From assembly GCA_001939145.1 (NCBI GenBank), contig LSRX01001213.1, positions 68,676 through 132,675 on the forward strand: a stretch of DNA of 64,000 nt. The letters run 5' to 3'. Below, piece after piece: positions 11,711 to 20,650 of the stretch (within the stretch, counting starts at the first letter, position 1; each line of letters begins with the position of its first letter). The notes beneath the pieces were generated by a model that was given only the letters and a program-made list of their open reading frames with translations, was not told the origin of the DNA and searched no databases. Both the position numbers and the translations under genes were made by a program. This stretch comes from Symbiodinium microadriaticum. Lineage: Eukaryota; Sar; Dinophyceae; Suessiales; Symbiodiniaceae.

Positions 11711-12358
11711 CTATAGGACATGGGCTTGTGGTAGGTGGAGTTGGGACTCCGTAGGCCTCCCAAGTTGTGGAGGACTGGCAGGATAAAGTCCGGGCACGGA
11801 AACTTCGGGTGGGCTTTTTCGGTCTCTCCCCAGGCTGACTGGACCGCGGCCAGGAACGGCAAAACCCATAGGGACTTTAGGGAGCGGCCTGAAATTCATG
11901 AGAGGGTTATGGCAAAGGGTTGCCTGTCTTGGAAGTCTTAGTTTGCCAACAAACTCCCCTTTGGCTAGTACTTGTGAGTGATCGGCTGGAGAGCTTGATC
12001 CTTTGCAGGTCCCCAATCTGAGGCCAGCACGCAAGGCGAGGAGTAGTTCTCCCAGAAATAGGGGGCGGTCGGGTGGGCAATGTGGGCTGCAGACATGCTG
12101 CTCCCAAGCCACGACAACGGCCATAGGCAGTGGCAAGGCTTCTCTCCGGTCTGTGACTGACTGGGCCTGGAAGGCTTTGATGAGGCTGCACTGCAGGATA
12201 GGCTGTAGTCTTTCAATGCCTGCTATCCTCCCCAACCAGGAGAGGGCCTTAAGTATAGGCTTGGGGCGGAGGCGGCAAATTTCTCTATCCTCGTCGAGAT
12301 CCTCGGTCTCTTCGTCGAATGCACTGACCACGGCGGTGTCGGGGTTCGCTCGCCTCAA
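11711..12358 (-). pseudogene. Tyrosine recombinase fragment, DIRS-like copy 2
   Basis: The N-terminal half reads PKPILKALSWLGRIAG, then MAVVVAWEQHVC and LFLGELLLALRAGLR. The frame changes at about 12,010 into GDLQRIK, giving the ALRAGLRFGDLQRI pattern expected around the first catalytic Arg of tyrosine recombinases. A further frame carries QTKTSKTGNPLP, matching the KTK.S..G beta-hairpin that follows box I. The C-terminal H-x-x-R and Tyr boxes were not found, so the fragment is truncated or too decayed. In the intact relative at 59-62 kb the same enzyme would integrate circular cDNA without an endonuclease cut. Recognition is by motif only. Confidence 0.45.
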
Positions 12359-13094
12359 TTGCGACGCCCTTGGGCATCCATCGAGCGGCTGCCTATGTTG
12401 CTATAAAACGAGCGCCCCATTTGCATTCCAGCCAGGGCTAACCTGTGCCTGTAGCGGCCCTGTCAGGACCACAGTGCCTCGCCTCAGCCTCAGCCTCAGA
12501 CCGTTGCAGAGTGGACTGTATTGATTTAGCCCACAGCCATGTCTGCTCTTAACTCACCTGAGAAAGCTTCAAGTGACATTAGCCTATCAGGGAGCCTCCC
12601 GCAATCATGGTCAGATGTGCAGCTCATCGAGGATATCACACAGGATCGAAAGTCCAGCCCTCAGCCGGAGCCAAGGGATGTGCTATCCCCGACGAGGAGC
12701 CTCGACAGCTCAGAGAACCCTGCGACCTCCACGACACCAGTCGTGTGCGTGGTCAAGAGGTTCAGAGCCAGAAGTCGCAGTCGCATACACGATCTGCCCA
12801 TTGCATCTGCCTCAGATACAATTCAGACCTCCGCTGTGCAAGAAAACAATCAGCCGCTAGGCCTGCCTCTCACGATGGATGAGGTGTGACTCCCTCTAGG
12901 GGCTCGAGCTGAATGTGGGCTGGGCTTCTATAGGCAGAGGCGCTAGGCAATGCTGCAACCTCGGGTAGGCTGGAAAACCACTCAAGTGGGCTCCTGTGCT
13001 GGTCGATGAACTCTTTGCATCGGCTACACAGATGGCCTTCATGGCCATCTGAAGATTCGGCAGTATTTAGGTCTACCACTCGCCCGCAGGCAGA
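12359..13094. other. Degraded coding remnants in DIRS-like copy 2
   Basis: A plus-strand frame at 12539-12889 starts with ATG (116 residues, Ser/Pro-rich, no motif). A minus-strand frame at 13121-12870 contains FCPLHSACG and HLCSRCKEF, a possible Cys/His finger. The minus-strand frame above 13,977 (ISPDFGRAYCLDNNCRLRC) could be its upstream half, split by the nested RT piece. I cannot name either product. Confidence 0.3.
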
Positions 13095-14000
13095 GTGAAG
13101 TGGGCAAAAAGGCCGCACCACGTTAGGAGCTATGCCGATGGTCCCCAGTGGGAATGGCTAAGGAAAAGGACGCTAGAACTCATCCTCGCGAAGGTCGGTT
13201 CCTTGGAACAGCTAGAGAAGGAAGCCTTCCGCATGGCCGCTGGCGGCGAGAAGGGTTGCGCCCTCGCTAGCGACTTGGAGCTACATCGTCAGCTACGTGA
13301 ACTCTGGAAGGACTGGAGGCCCAGGACTTGGGCGAAGCTGGGCTACTGGACGTGGCCTAAGCTGCTCCGGGCTATGCTAGAAGCCGCTGGGGACCTGGAC
13401 CGGGACTTCCTCCGACAGGCCGAGGAGGGGCTACCCGTGGGTACACTGGACCCGCTACCTCGGACGCCACACGTCTTCGAGGAGCGGTTGAAGTGGGTGC
13501 CCAACTACAGCTCTGTCGAGGAGCACGCTGACTTCGCTAGGGCCAAGTTCGAGGAGGACGTCCGCGAGAGCCTCGTGGCTAAGATGTCCATGGGTGAGTT
13601 CCTGGAGCGCTATGGCGAGCACACCGCCATTGCTGCGCTAGCCGTCATCGTGGAAGACGAGGAGCTAGACAAGAAGCGCATCATCCACGATGCTACCCAT
13701 GGTGTCCGCGTTAACCACCGGGTTAAGTGCCGAGACAAGCTACGGTCTCCCGGCGCTAGGGAGAAGAAGCATCTGCTAAGGGAACACGAAGAAGAAGGCG
13801 AGACCGCCTTCTCCGTCGTGGGCGACATCGCTAGGCCCACCGCCGCTACAAGCACTCAGCTAAGGAGCACGGCTACCTGGCGTGCCAGGTCGACACTAAG
13901 GAAGAGGTCCCCGGGGACCCGGTAGCCAGACCGTGTACGTCAACCTCGTGGGAACCTTTGGGCTCTCCTGCGCTAGCTACTGGTGGACCCGCATAGCTAG
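13095..14000 (+). pseudogene. Nested reverse transcriptase fragment, second subfamily
   Basis: The frame starting at 13095 runs to 13925: PQWEWLRKRTLELILAKVG, LGYWTWPKLLRAMLEAAG, HVFEERLKWVPNYSSVEEH, then the palm entry KKRIIHDATHGVRVNHRVKC and SVVGDIA. After one lost base near 13,832 the next frame gives HRRYKHSAKEHGYLACQVDT, and after a second shift VNLVGTFGLSCASYWWTRIA up to about 14,000. It stops before the YVDD box. The palm-entry form (HDATHGV..N...K.RD) differs from the RT at 8414-9361, so it belongs to another RT subfamily. Minus-strand coding continues on both sides, so the piece seems inserted into copy 2. Non-functional. Confidence 0.7.
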
Positions 14001-14865
14001 GCAACGGAGTCGGCAGTTATTGTCAAGGCAGTAGGCACGTCCGAAGTCTGGGCTGATGTTGTAGGACTCGGGTAGGACGATGCTGGGTAGGCGGATGCAA
14101 CCCCTCAAAGGCCTGCATGGGACTCTAGGCGCCATCACAGGCGTCACCAGCTCCGCCCGAGGGGATGGAGAGTGGAGAGGCTCGTGTGTTCGGCCGTGAG
14201 TCAATAGGCCTTCAATAGGCGCGAGGGCTCGTATTTTAATGGCTCTGGGATTGGGATTGGCTTTGCCGTTGCATCCTTCATGCCAAAAAAAGCCGCACCC
14301 GGGCGGAAGTGGGCTGGTAGGCTGAGGATCCCACGGGGTCCATCTTCAGCAGTAGGCTGGTCATCCGGAGGGCTGTCGTCGGCTGGCTGGTCAGGCAGGT
14401 CGTGATGGGCTCGCTGGCATACAGCTTCGACTAGGCTGGCGGTCTGGTATGCAACATGTACCGTCTGGGTGGTACATGGTGAACCTGGTCGTCCGACTGA
14501 GCATAGGCACGTGGTAGGCTGCCCGCGTAGAAGTTAATCCAGGGTCGGCTGTCACATACCATGCATAGGCCCAGGTGTTGTGGTCTGGAAATAGCTGGCC
14601 ACGTAGGCAACAAGTCAAAGTTGAACAAATAAGGCCTGCGAGAAGGCTCCTGGGCTAAGTAATGATTCCCAGACGTCGAGGTCCACATCCTCTGTAGCCT
14701 TGTAGACCTGGGCTGGGTCTGCTGACAAAAGGTCTGGAGGGGTAGGCGGTGGGTCTGGCTGAACCACCTCCGGCTGAGTCCCCACAAAAGAGGCTGCTTA
14801 GGCTTTGATGGCAGGGGCTTTGACGGAACTTTTTTTTGGGAGGAAGACCTGGGCCTCCGGTGGCC

Positions 14866-15363
14866 TCAGATGCTGCTGGGGGGGCTGAGAAGGTTTAGCT
14901 TCCCGGTCCTGGCTGCTTTCGGATAGCGAAGTGCGATAGGCCATGTATCAATGTAGGCCCAGTCGCCTCGGGTGCGAAAAATAGGCTGGAGCTGCAGCAC
15001 GGCCCAGAGCTCCTGTCTATTGAGGAACTTCTGGTCCTTCGGGTCTTTTTCGAGAAATAGGCACTCCGCGGTCACCCCTTCGAGGTCTTGTCTCTGAGCG
15101 TGGGCCAGTCGATAGGCTCCCCAAACATGGTGCACAACACCAGGCTTTTTGTAGGCTGCAACCATGGTTCCACCGAAGACTGTGTAGGCGAGGGTCGCCT
15201 GCAAATGCTGGTCGTGCAGGAGGGGTCGGGGCCGTCCCAAACAGTTCCCGAGAATCATAAGACTTGGGACACCAGTCCACGCATCAAGCCCTGCCCACGC
15301 ACGAGCTCCAGCCACTGTGGTGATGCCGTTCAGCTGCTCTGCAGTCGGCAAATCGGCAGCCAT
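14866..15363 (-). pseudogene. Gag-like N-terminal region, DIRS-like copy 2
   Basis: This 165-residue frame begins MAADLPTAEQLNGITTVAGA, close to the start of the intact Gag at 53968 (MAVDLPTDAQLATITTIAQA), followed in both by a WxGLDAW/A segment and VPSL-ILGN. This within-window match is the evidence. The rest (YKKPGVVHHVWGAYRLAHAQ, QELWAVLQLQPIFRTRGDW) has no counterpart that I can align by eye. The downstream part is broken. It fixes the orientation and 5' end of copy 2. Confidence 0.6.
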
Positions 15364-15718
15364 AGCTCGAGAAAACGGATCTTGTCCTTGGGACTCCCAC
15401 GGACCTGAGGGGCACGAGGCCCGACTTGGACCACTTTTTTGGCGTCGAAAAATTCACGTGCAGCCGTACTTGGCGGAAAGGATTTAAAAGTGTCCTTCTG
15501 GATCCGTCCAGCAGTTGAGGGGGGCAAGCAATAGCGCTGTGGTCCGGAAACGTACCAGTATTTGGGGAAAGCATTTTCGCTGTGGGATTGGATCCGCCAG
15601 TGTATTTGGAGGAAGCACTTTCGCCGCGCTCCCGAATCCTCCCGAATCCGACGAATTCGGGGTGTGGTCCTGGTGGTCTCCTGGTGGTCTCCTGATGGTC
15701 TGCTGGTCGTCCCCTAGC
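15364..15718. other. 5' flank of DIRS-like copy 2 with imperfect short repeats
   Basis: Contains two or three imperfect copies of a roughly 40-bp unit (for example ccagtatttggggaaagcat and ccagtgtatttggaggaagc near 15,554-15,620), followed by a ggtggtctcctg-type minisatellite at 15,661-15,715. No gene. The minisatellite is the left flank of the AT-rich island. Confidence 0.5.
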
Positions 15719-16250
15719 AAGCAGTAGCCACCCCCAGACCTCGTTTCATGCACACCCCCTATACTTTTAACACACTTCTCAACGTCAATTCTCTACAAGC
15801 ATCCTACAAGCACCCACACCACAATCTTCCCAACAATCCCAACCATCAAATTTAAAGCTACTCCCCATACCTCACACCTCACGATAATTTAAAGCTTCTC
15901 CCCATACCCCACACCTCACAAACAATTCAAAGCAACATAATAACCTTCTTTAACTATAGAACTTTACTACAATTAATTAGTAAAATGCTATTGTTTGTTT
16001 CTCCGTTCAGTATCGCATAAAGCTTTGCTAAGCCCTTTTGTTCTTCTCTCGCCCTTTCTGGTTTCATAATGTCTACTGTTCTACCATCAACGATTTCAAC
16101 AAACATTTTGCCATCTTTTGTATAAACCATTGTCGTGCAATTGTTTTCAATGTCTGGTATTTCATGTAAGGCATTCAAAACTTTATTCTTGTTTGCCCAA
16201 GTCTTTGTTAATTTCTGATATTTGTTTTGCCTTTTCGGAGGTTTCCGCCA
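15719..16250. repeat. Left terminal inverted repeat of virus-like element
   Basis: Its reverse complement matches 20352-20916 almost throughout, starting at the outer end AAGCAGTAGCCACCCCC and ending inside at GTTTCCGCCA. It is about 33 bp shorter than the right copy because of one indel near 15,785. It carries a damaged copy of the TIR gene. Confidence 0.9.
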
Positions 16251-16251
16251 T
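15954..16251 (-). pseudogene. TIR-encoded small protein, left copy, frameshifted
   Basis: An ATG at 16251 begins MAETSEKAKQISEINKDL, in the same register as the right TIR copy. Near 16,190 the left copy is 2 nt shorter and runs into a stop (GAA TAA). Downstream the frame resumes as a 74-residue stretch from NALHEIP to the stop at 15954, differing from the right copy at only three residues. The left copy therefore supplies the natural start codon but is broken, while the right copy is intact but has lost its own upstream ATG context at the TIR edge. Function unknown: small, charged, no motif recognised. Confidence 0.65.
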
Positions 16252-16311
16252 GAATATTTAAAGCCTTTAAGTCTTTAAGCGTTTTTCGTAGAATACATAA
16301 TTTTAGCATAT

Positions 16312-16584
16312 TCAAACATACAGTCTCTTACCTTCATCAAACTTCACATCATAATATTCTAATGTTTCGGGTTTAGGATTTTGTATTTCAAGGTTGTTTA
16401 ATTTATTAACATAAACATTCCTTTTGTTCTTGTAGCTGTCACTGTCTTTAGCTATTGGCTTGTTTGTTTGTTTAGGCTTTTCAGTTAAATTATCAATCTC
16501 TTTATCAAGTAGCTCTAATTTGTCTAAAATCGTTTGAAAGCGTGTTGCTTTTGCTTCTTTCACATCATCGTCTATATCTGACAT
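16312..16584 (-). CDS. Small hypothetical protein, coiled-coil-like, virus-like element
   Basis: A 90-residue ORF starting MSDIDDDVKEAKATRFQ. It is rich in Lys/Asp/Asn with leucine spacing suggesting a short coiled coil (ILDKLELLDKEIDNLTEK), followed by KNKRNVYVNKLNNL. A TATATA sequence lies just upstream of the ATG on the minus strand. Base composition matches the rest of the island and not the host. No family recognised. The compact spacing and same-strand neighbours (17007-17395, 17373-17555) suggest a small minus-strand gene set, possibly structural or accessory, but that is inference. Confidence 0.5.
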   Translation of the reverse strand: MSDIDDDVKEAKATRFQTILDKLELLDKEIDNLTEKPKQTNKPIAKDSDSYKNKRNVYVNKLNNLEIQNPKPETLEYYDVKFDEGKRLYV

Positions 16585-17006
16585 ACTATATAAAGGTTGT
16601 AAATTAAAAGTTTTTTGTTAAAATGCGTTGAAAATTACATATAAAATGTAGAATTTCTGTATTTGTCTTGATACTTACTACTGTTATTTAAGCACCTTCT
16701 ACAATAAATATTATTCGGTTATTTTATTCACATAGACAGGCATCTTAGTTATAATCTAAACTAGGTTATAATTAAGAGCTCATAATTCTCAAACTAATTA
16801 AGCACCAGCTTACGTGACGCTATTGAATGTATCTCGTTACTTTCCCCTTTCACGAGTTCATCCAATGTGAAACACTGGGGGGACTTACAGGGGTCCTGCT
16901 TCCAAGATGGCACAGTTGCCTCTGTCATAAAATATTGGATAGTAATGTTTGGTATATCAGTTTTCGTCATAAAATAAATGATAGATTTAATGTTAATCCA
17001 TGGTAT
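16585..17006. other. Non-coding AT-rich spacer in virus-like element
   Basis: No convincing ORF. Contains short TATAAA-like and TTAAT-rich tracts that could serve minus-strand genes, and a brief less AT-rich patch at 16,870-16,925. Regulatory content is possible but not demonstrable. Confidence 0.4.
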
Positions 17007-17395
17007 TTAACTTGCTGCGCTCTTTAATATTATCAACATCTTTTTGATTTCCTCTACGTTGGTCTCTAATTTAAATATCCTTTCTTGATGTTCTTCCGGT
17101 GTAGGCTTCCGACCTATTCCAAAACCAGTGTCGCATATTTCTATCGAGCCTGCCTGTAATTGGTTTTCTGGTTCAAATATTTCGTCGGGACTTTGGTTTC
17201 TTCCATTACCTCCAAATTTGAAATTTCTTCTATCTTCAACGGTATTAGTTGTGATTTTACCTTCTTCTTTTACTGTTTTACCTTCTTTATGATAAAATTG
17301 CCGTTTGCCCTGCACGGAATACAATGAATACCTTTCTTATCCACATGAGCACCTTTTGCTTTCTCATCACTCTTAGGTTCTGATGTATCGCTCAT
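17007..17395 (-). CDS. Hypothetical protein with CxxC and C-terminal helix, possibly frameshifted
   Basis: A natural ATG at 17395 starts MSDTSEPKSDEKAKGAHVDK and leads through IHCIPCRANG (a single CxxC). Around 17,285 the reading must shift to join the frame giving KTVKEEGKITTNTVEDRR, FKFGGNGRNQSPDEIFEP and a C-terminal amphipathic segment ETNVEEIKKMLIILKSAAS. The ATG overlaps the end of the upstream ORF (stop at 17373), a compact viral-style arrangement. The shift may be a sequencing error, a mutation or programmed. No homologue recognised; the repeated small acidic minus-strand proteins give no functional clue. Confidence 0.4.
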
Positions 17396-17555
17396 CTATT
17401 TGACTTAGATTTTCAATATTTTTAAAGTATTCAATTAACACCTTACATCGTTCTAACACATTATAGCAACAACGTCTATATCTCGGTGTGATAATTAGCG
17501 CCTGTTCTATTTCTTCAACATTATTGATTACTTGAATATACTTTATACCCTCCAT
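17373..17555 (-). CDS. Small hypothetical protein, virus-like element
   Basis: A 60-residue ORF, MEGIKYIQVINNVEEIEQAL onward, with a Cys pair (RRCCYNVLERCKVL) and a C-terminal helix-forming stretch. Its ATG lies within a few bases of the start of the plus-strand ATPase ORF, so the two would be divergent with overlapping 5' ends; at least one start may be mis-placed. No family recognised. The AT-rich composition and low-stop context favour a real ORF only modestly. Confidence 0.35.
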   Translation of the reverse strand: MEGIKYIQVINNVEEIEQALIITPRYRRCCYNVLERCKVLIEYFKNIENLSQIDERYIRT

Positions 17556-18390
17556 GTTATTAACTATGAATATAATCTATCTATTAATAATAATAGCAAA
17601 TATCCCCATAGTTAAACCAGTAAATGTTAAAAAATACGACCCCAAACAGTCTAAATACGACGTAGCTCCGAGAGTACCTTTTAGTCAAATTATAACAGGC
17701 CAGTCAGGAAGCGGGAAAGGCATCTTATTACAATCAATGATATTAGACATTTATAGAGACGTCTTCGCTCGCGTGTATGTTTGGTCGCCTTCAATTTCCG
17801 TGGATGCTAATTGGACACCGGTAAAAACATATATTCAAAATAACTTGAAGGTTGATTTGGAAAAGGAAAAATGCCTATTTGATGAGTATATACCGGAAGA
17901 ATTAGAAGCAGTCATGAAAAGACAACATAAAGTCATTGAATATCAGAAAAAGAACAAACATAATAAATTACATTCAATCTTAACTATTGTTGATGACTTT
18001 GCCGATAGTAAGGCTTTTTCAAGAAACTTGCCTTTGCTAAATCAGTTGTATGTGCGCGGAAGACACAATGCTATTAATATCATTACATTTATACAAAAAT
18101 TTAATGCATTGTCTCCTATGATTCGTGTTAATAGTCGTCGATTATTCTTCTTCAGGTTAAGAAACTATAAAGAGATAGACACAATGGTGGAAGAATTGAG
18201 CGCGGTATTATTGATTAAAAAATCAACCGTGGCAGACGCTAAAAACCTTGCTGAAGCAAAAAACTTATTGTTAGAAGTGTATAACATAGCTACGGAAGAA
18301 CCTTATAGCTTCTTGTACATAAATTTAATGAAGCCCGATGTTAATGATATGTTTTGTAAAAGATTTGATGCTAAATTGACTATTGGTTAA
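17554..18390 (+). CDS. DNA-packaging ATPase (A32/FtsK-HerA type)
   Basis: A 278-residue P-loop ATPase. Walker A is GQSGSGKG at residues 49-56, preceded by VPFSQIIT; the Lys is followed by Gly where Ser/Thr is usual. A VYVWSPS strand follows (74-80). Walker B is ILTIVDDFAD at 142-151, then LYVRGRHNAINIITFIQ (sensor-like) and an arginine-rich MIRVNSRRLFFFRLRNYKEID. This architecture is that of genome-packaging ATPases of large DNA viruses, virophages and Polinton-like elements, which drive DNA into capsids. The ORF is uninterrupted while the fibre gene is broken. The start is uncertain: ATG at residue 1 or 5 adds a hydrophobic leader of about 20 residues that is unusual for the family and may not be translated. 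It lies in the middle of the element, divergent from the small minus-strand ORFs. Confidence 0.85.
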   Translation: MLLTMNIIYLLIIIANIPIVKPVNVKKYDPKQSKYDVAPRVPFSQIITGQSGSGKGILLQSMILDIYRDVFARVYVWSPSISVDANWTPVKTYIQNNLKVDLEKEKCLFDEYIPEELEAVMKRQHKVIEYQKKNKHNKLHSILTIVDDFADSKAFSRNLPLLNQLYVRGRHNAINIITFIQKFNALSPMIRVNSRRLFFFRLRNYKEIDTMVEELSAVLLIKKSTVADAKNLAEAKNLLLEVYNIATEEPYSFLYINLMKPDVNDMFCKRFDAKLTIG

Positions 18391-18436
18391 GAATATTTTT
18401 AATAATATTACTAAATCAATGAATAATTGCATATAT

Positions 18437-18628
18437 TTATCGGTAGTTTATATAACATTTTATCACTTTTTTATCTTTTGCTTCTTTTAACTCTTTTGTA
18501 ATTTGCTTTATCGCTCTAATCTGCAGTTTATCAATATTACTCAGGTCTAATTCATTTTCATTATTGTTGTTAATTTCTTTAATACAATCATTTCCATCAT
18601 CATCATCTGAAATCCTACTACCCAGATA
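18437..18628 (-). CDS. Small acidic/basic helical protein, start not defined
   Basis: A minus-strand frame without a clear ATG reads EYLGSRISDDDDGNDCIKEI, then a run of Asn/Glu, and ends with LQIRAIKQITKELKEAKDKK before TAA at 18439-18437. It lies directly downstream of the fibre gene stop (18643-18641) and may be a separate small gene or a remnant of a longer fibre-downstream ORF. The composition (acidic patch then amphipathic helix) looks coding. No family known. Confidence 0.3.
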   Translation of the reverse strand, partial: YLGSRISDDDDGNDCIKEINNNNENELDLSNIDKLQIRAIKQITKELKEAKDKKVIKCYINYR

Positions 18629-18640
18629 TTCTTATTTAGA

Positions 18641-20345
18641 TTATTTTCCTTTTCCTTCCCCTTTACCGTTACCCGTTAACATTTTAACCTCTTTCTTTAA
18701 CTCATCAATTTCATTTAAAGCATATTGTAAAGCAGACCAAAGCAGGGGCGTTGTTTCTGTATAATCCATTCTTAAGTAACCATCCTTACCATCAAAACGA
18801 TATTCCCCCATTCATCAAGCATTTTATCAGTCTGAAAATCATTTGCAATAAATCCGATGCACTTTCGTTTTGCATCCTTTTTAATCTATGTTTTAGGTTT
18901 AATATATTCAACTACCTTTACTGCTTTATGTTGGTCAATTTCTCTGATATTATATTCTTTTATCTGATGTATCGGTTAAAACTCCACTGTACTTAACATC
19001 AGCAATAACATTAATACCTGATGAATCAATTGTAAAAATGTCTGTGCTTTGTATTTGCACATATATTTCCCCGTCAAAATCACTATTTCTCATATATATT
19101 CGTTCAGCATTACCTCCTGTTGTTGTATTAGTAAATTGAAATTTAGTTCCATATAAATATATTATATCATTAGCAACTCTAGACTCTGGTGTTCCCGATA
19201 AATTAAAATCAACTTCAAACTCGTGCTCTACCGTCAGTTTCCCGATTACATTAACTGTCTCATTACAAACTGTGGCGTTATTTCATGTTATTCCTGATGA
19301 ATTCTCTAGATGGTTTTGTATTTCGCTTGGTTGTGGGTCAGCATTTCTATTACCTTGTATAATGAAAAGTTCATTTTATTTATTGATGTAGAATTAGTTG
19401 GGTTTCCTGTTGTGGATTGTTGATATATGCGACCACTGCTTTTAATTAAAACATTATTGTTAAATGTTGCTGATGCTTGAAAACTTGACGTTCCTCCGAA
19501 ATTGGCATTACCACCGGATACCCTGAATTTCTTTGCACCATTTATAACACCAATACCTAAACCTTCCATATAACAAGAGTTATGAGTTTTAGATAACAAT
19601 AACGATGAAGTGTCGTTGTTTGTATTAAAAGCGCGGATATTAAAAGAAATGAATTGAATGTATCCCTGAGAGTCTTTTAATTCTTACTACATTACTATCG
19701 TCAGTAGCTGATTTGAAAAATGCTAGTCCATCGATATTGAATAGTGTTGCTTGTTCGCCATCAACATTAATGTTTGATTTTAACCATAATGGTTTATGTA
19801 TCATTGCTACACCCGTTGTTTTGTTACAGTCAACATAAGTATTCGTATCTCCATCACTTGCTCCACCTACAACTAACCTTATTGCTTCTTGGTCTGTCCT
19901 TAAAACTAACGATGTTTTTGATTTGGTGGTATTAACATATCTTTCAATATTAGTATTAGCGTCAACTAATCCAATTGGATTAGAAATATTATTTGTAAGC
20001 CTGCTAAAAATCCATCAACCTCACCTTTATTATAATAATTTGTAGCCAGTTGCGTATTAGTCTAAGGCGCTAATGCTGTATTATCAATCCAGTTCTTAGC
20101 ATCAATTTCCCCTTTATTATAAAAATTTGTCGCAAGTTGCGTATTAGTTTGATAATGATTAGTTAAGTTAGTTCTAATAGCACTTATTGCATTAAAACTA
20201 TCTAATGCTTGACCATGTACAACAGCAATAGCACTATCTACCTGCGCTTTGTTATAAACATTTGAATTCGCGCTGTTGTCTGAAAGTGGTTAGTTAAGTT
20301 CTTATTTCTATCGGTAATTGCTAAATCTTGTCCTGTATTTTGTGC
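18641..20345 (-). pseudogene. Trimeric fibre/receptor-binding-like protein with S74-like chaperone domain, broken
   Basis: Read on the minus strand across several frames, about 560 codons are recoverable. N-terminal part (20,340-19,990): repeated motifs YNKAQVD, YNKGEID and YNKGEVD separated by NTQLATN-type linkers, as in phage and algal-virus fibre shafts. Middle (19,990-19,300): NTNIERYVNTTKSKTSLVLR, ANFGGTSSFQASATFNNNVL, a beta-rich stretch. C-terminal (19,010-18,641): SGVLTDTSDKRI, VEYIKPKT, KRKCIGFIANDFQTDK, YLRMDYTETTPLLWSALQYAL and a final leucine helix, the order of a peptidase S74 intramolecular chaperone that trims and trimerises fibres. At least four stops or frameshifts, for example TAG near 18,893 and near 20,063, disable it. 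Family call is by motif layout. Confidence 0.65.
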
Positions 20346-20351
20346 TATTAT

Positions 20352-20650
20352 TGGCGGAAACCTCCGAAAACCCAAAACAAATATCAGAAATTAACAAAGA
20401 CTTGGACACAATGAAGAATAACGTTTTGAATGCCTTACATGAAATACCATACATTGAAAACAACTGCACGACGATGGTTTATACAAAAGATGGCAAAATG
20501 TTTGTTGAAATCATTGATGGTAGAACAGTAGACATTATGAAACCAGAAAGGGCGAGAGAGGAACAAAAGGGCTTGGCAAAGCTTTATGCGATAATGAACG
20601 GAGAAACAAACAATAGCATTTTACTAATTAATTGTAGTAAAGTTCTATAG
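20352..20650 (+). CDS. TIR-encoded small protein, right copy, intact frame
   Basis: An uninterrupted frame of about 100 codons reading AETSENPKQISEINKDLDTM, then NALHEIPYIENNCTTMVYTK, DGRTVDIMKPERAREEQKGL and ending NSILLINCSKVL. A longer reading from 20318 adds residues from outside the TIR and probably is not native; by comparison with the left copy the natural start is the base triplet at the TIR edge, which here reads TTG rather than ATG. Near-identity with the left copy despite damage there suggests recent duplication or gene conversion. No domain recognised; the charged, Met/Lys-rich sequence gives no function. Confidence 0.5.

Larger units (their letters stand above)
11530..15363 (-). 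mobile_element. Decayed DIRS-like/YR-type retroelement (copy 2)
   Basis: Reading down the minus strand: a Gag-like N-terminus (15363-14866), poorly preserved coding (14787-12870) interrupted by a plus-strand RT fragment, and a degraded tyrosine recombinase (12358-11711). The order matches a YR retrotransposon with its own RT not recognisable. It lies head-to-tail with copy 1, and the boundary near 11,400-11,530 is a GC-rich, gene-free patch. Ends and target-site duplication could not be defined. Confidence 0.45.

Noticed and set aside
12003..12524. 173-codon plus-strand ORF
   Set aside because: Lies opposite the tyrosine recombinase fragment; no motif on the plus strand.
16827..17027. 66-codon plus-strand ORF in the virus-like element
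   Set aside because: Short and across the less AT-rich spacer; no homology and out of keeping with neighbouring frames.
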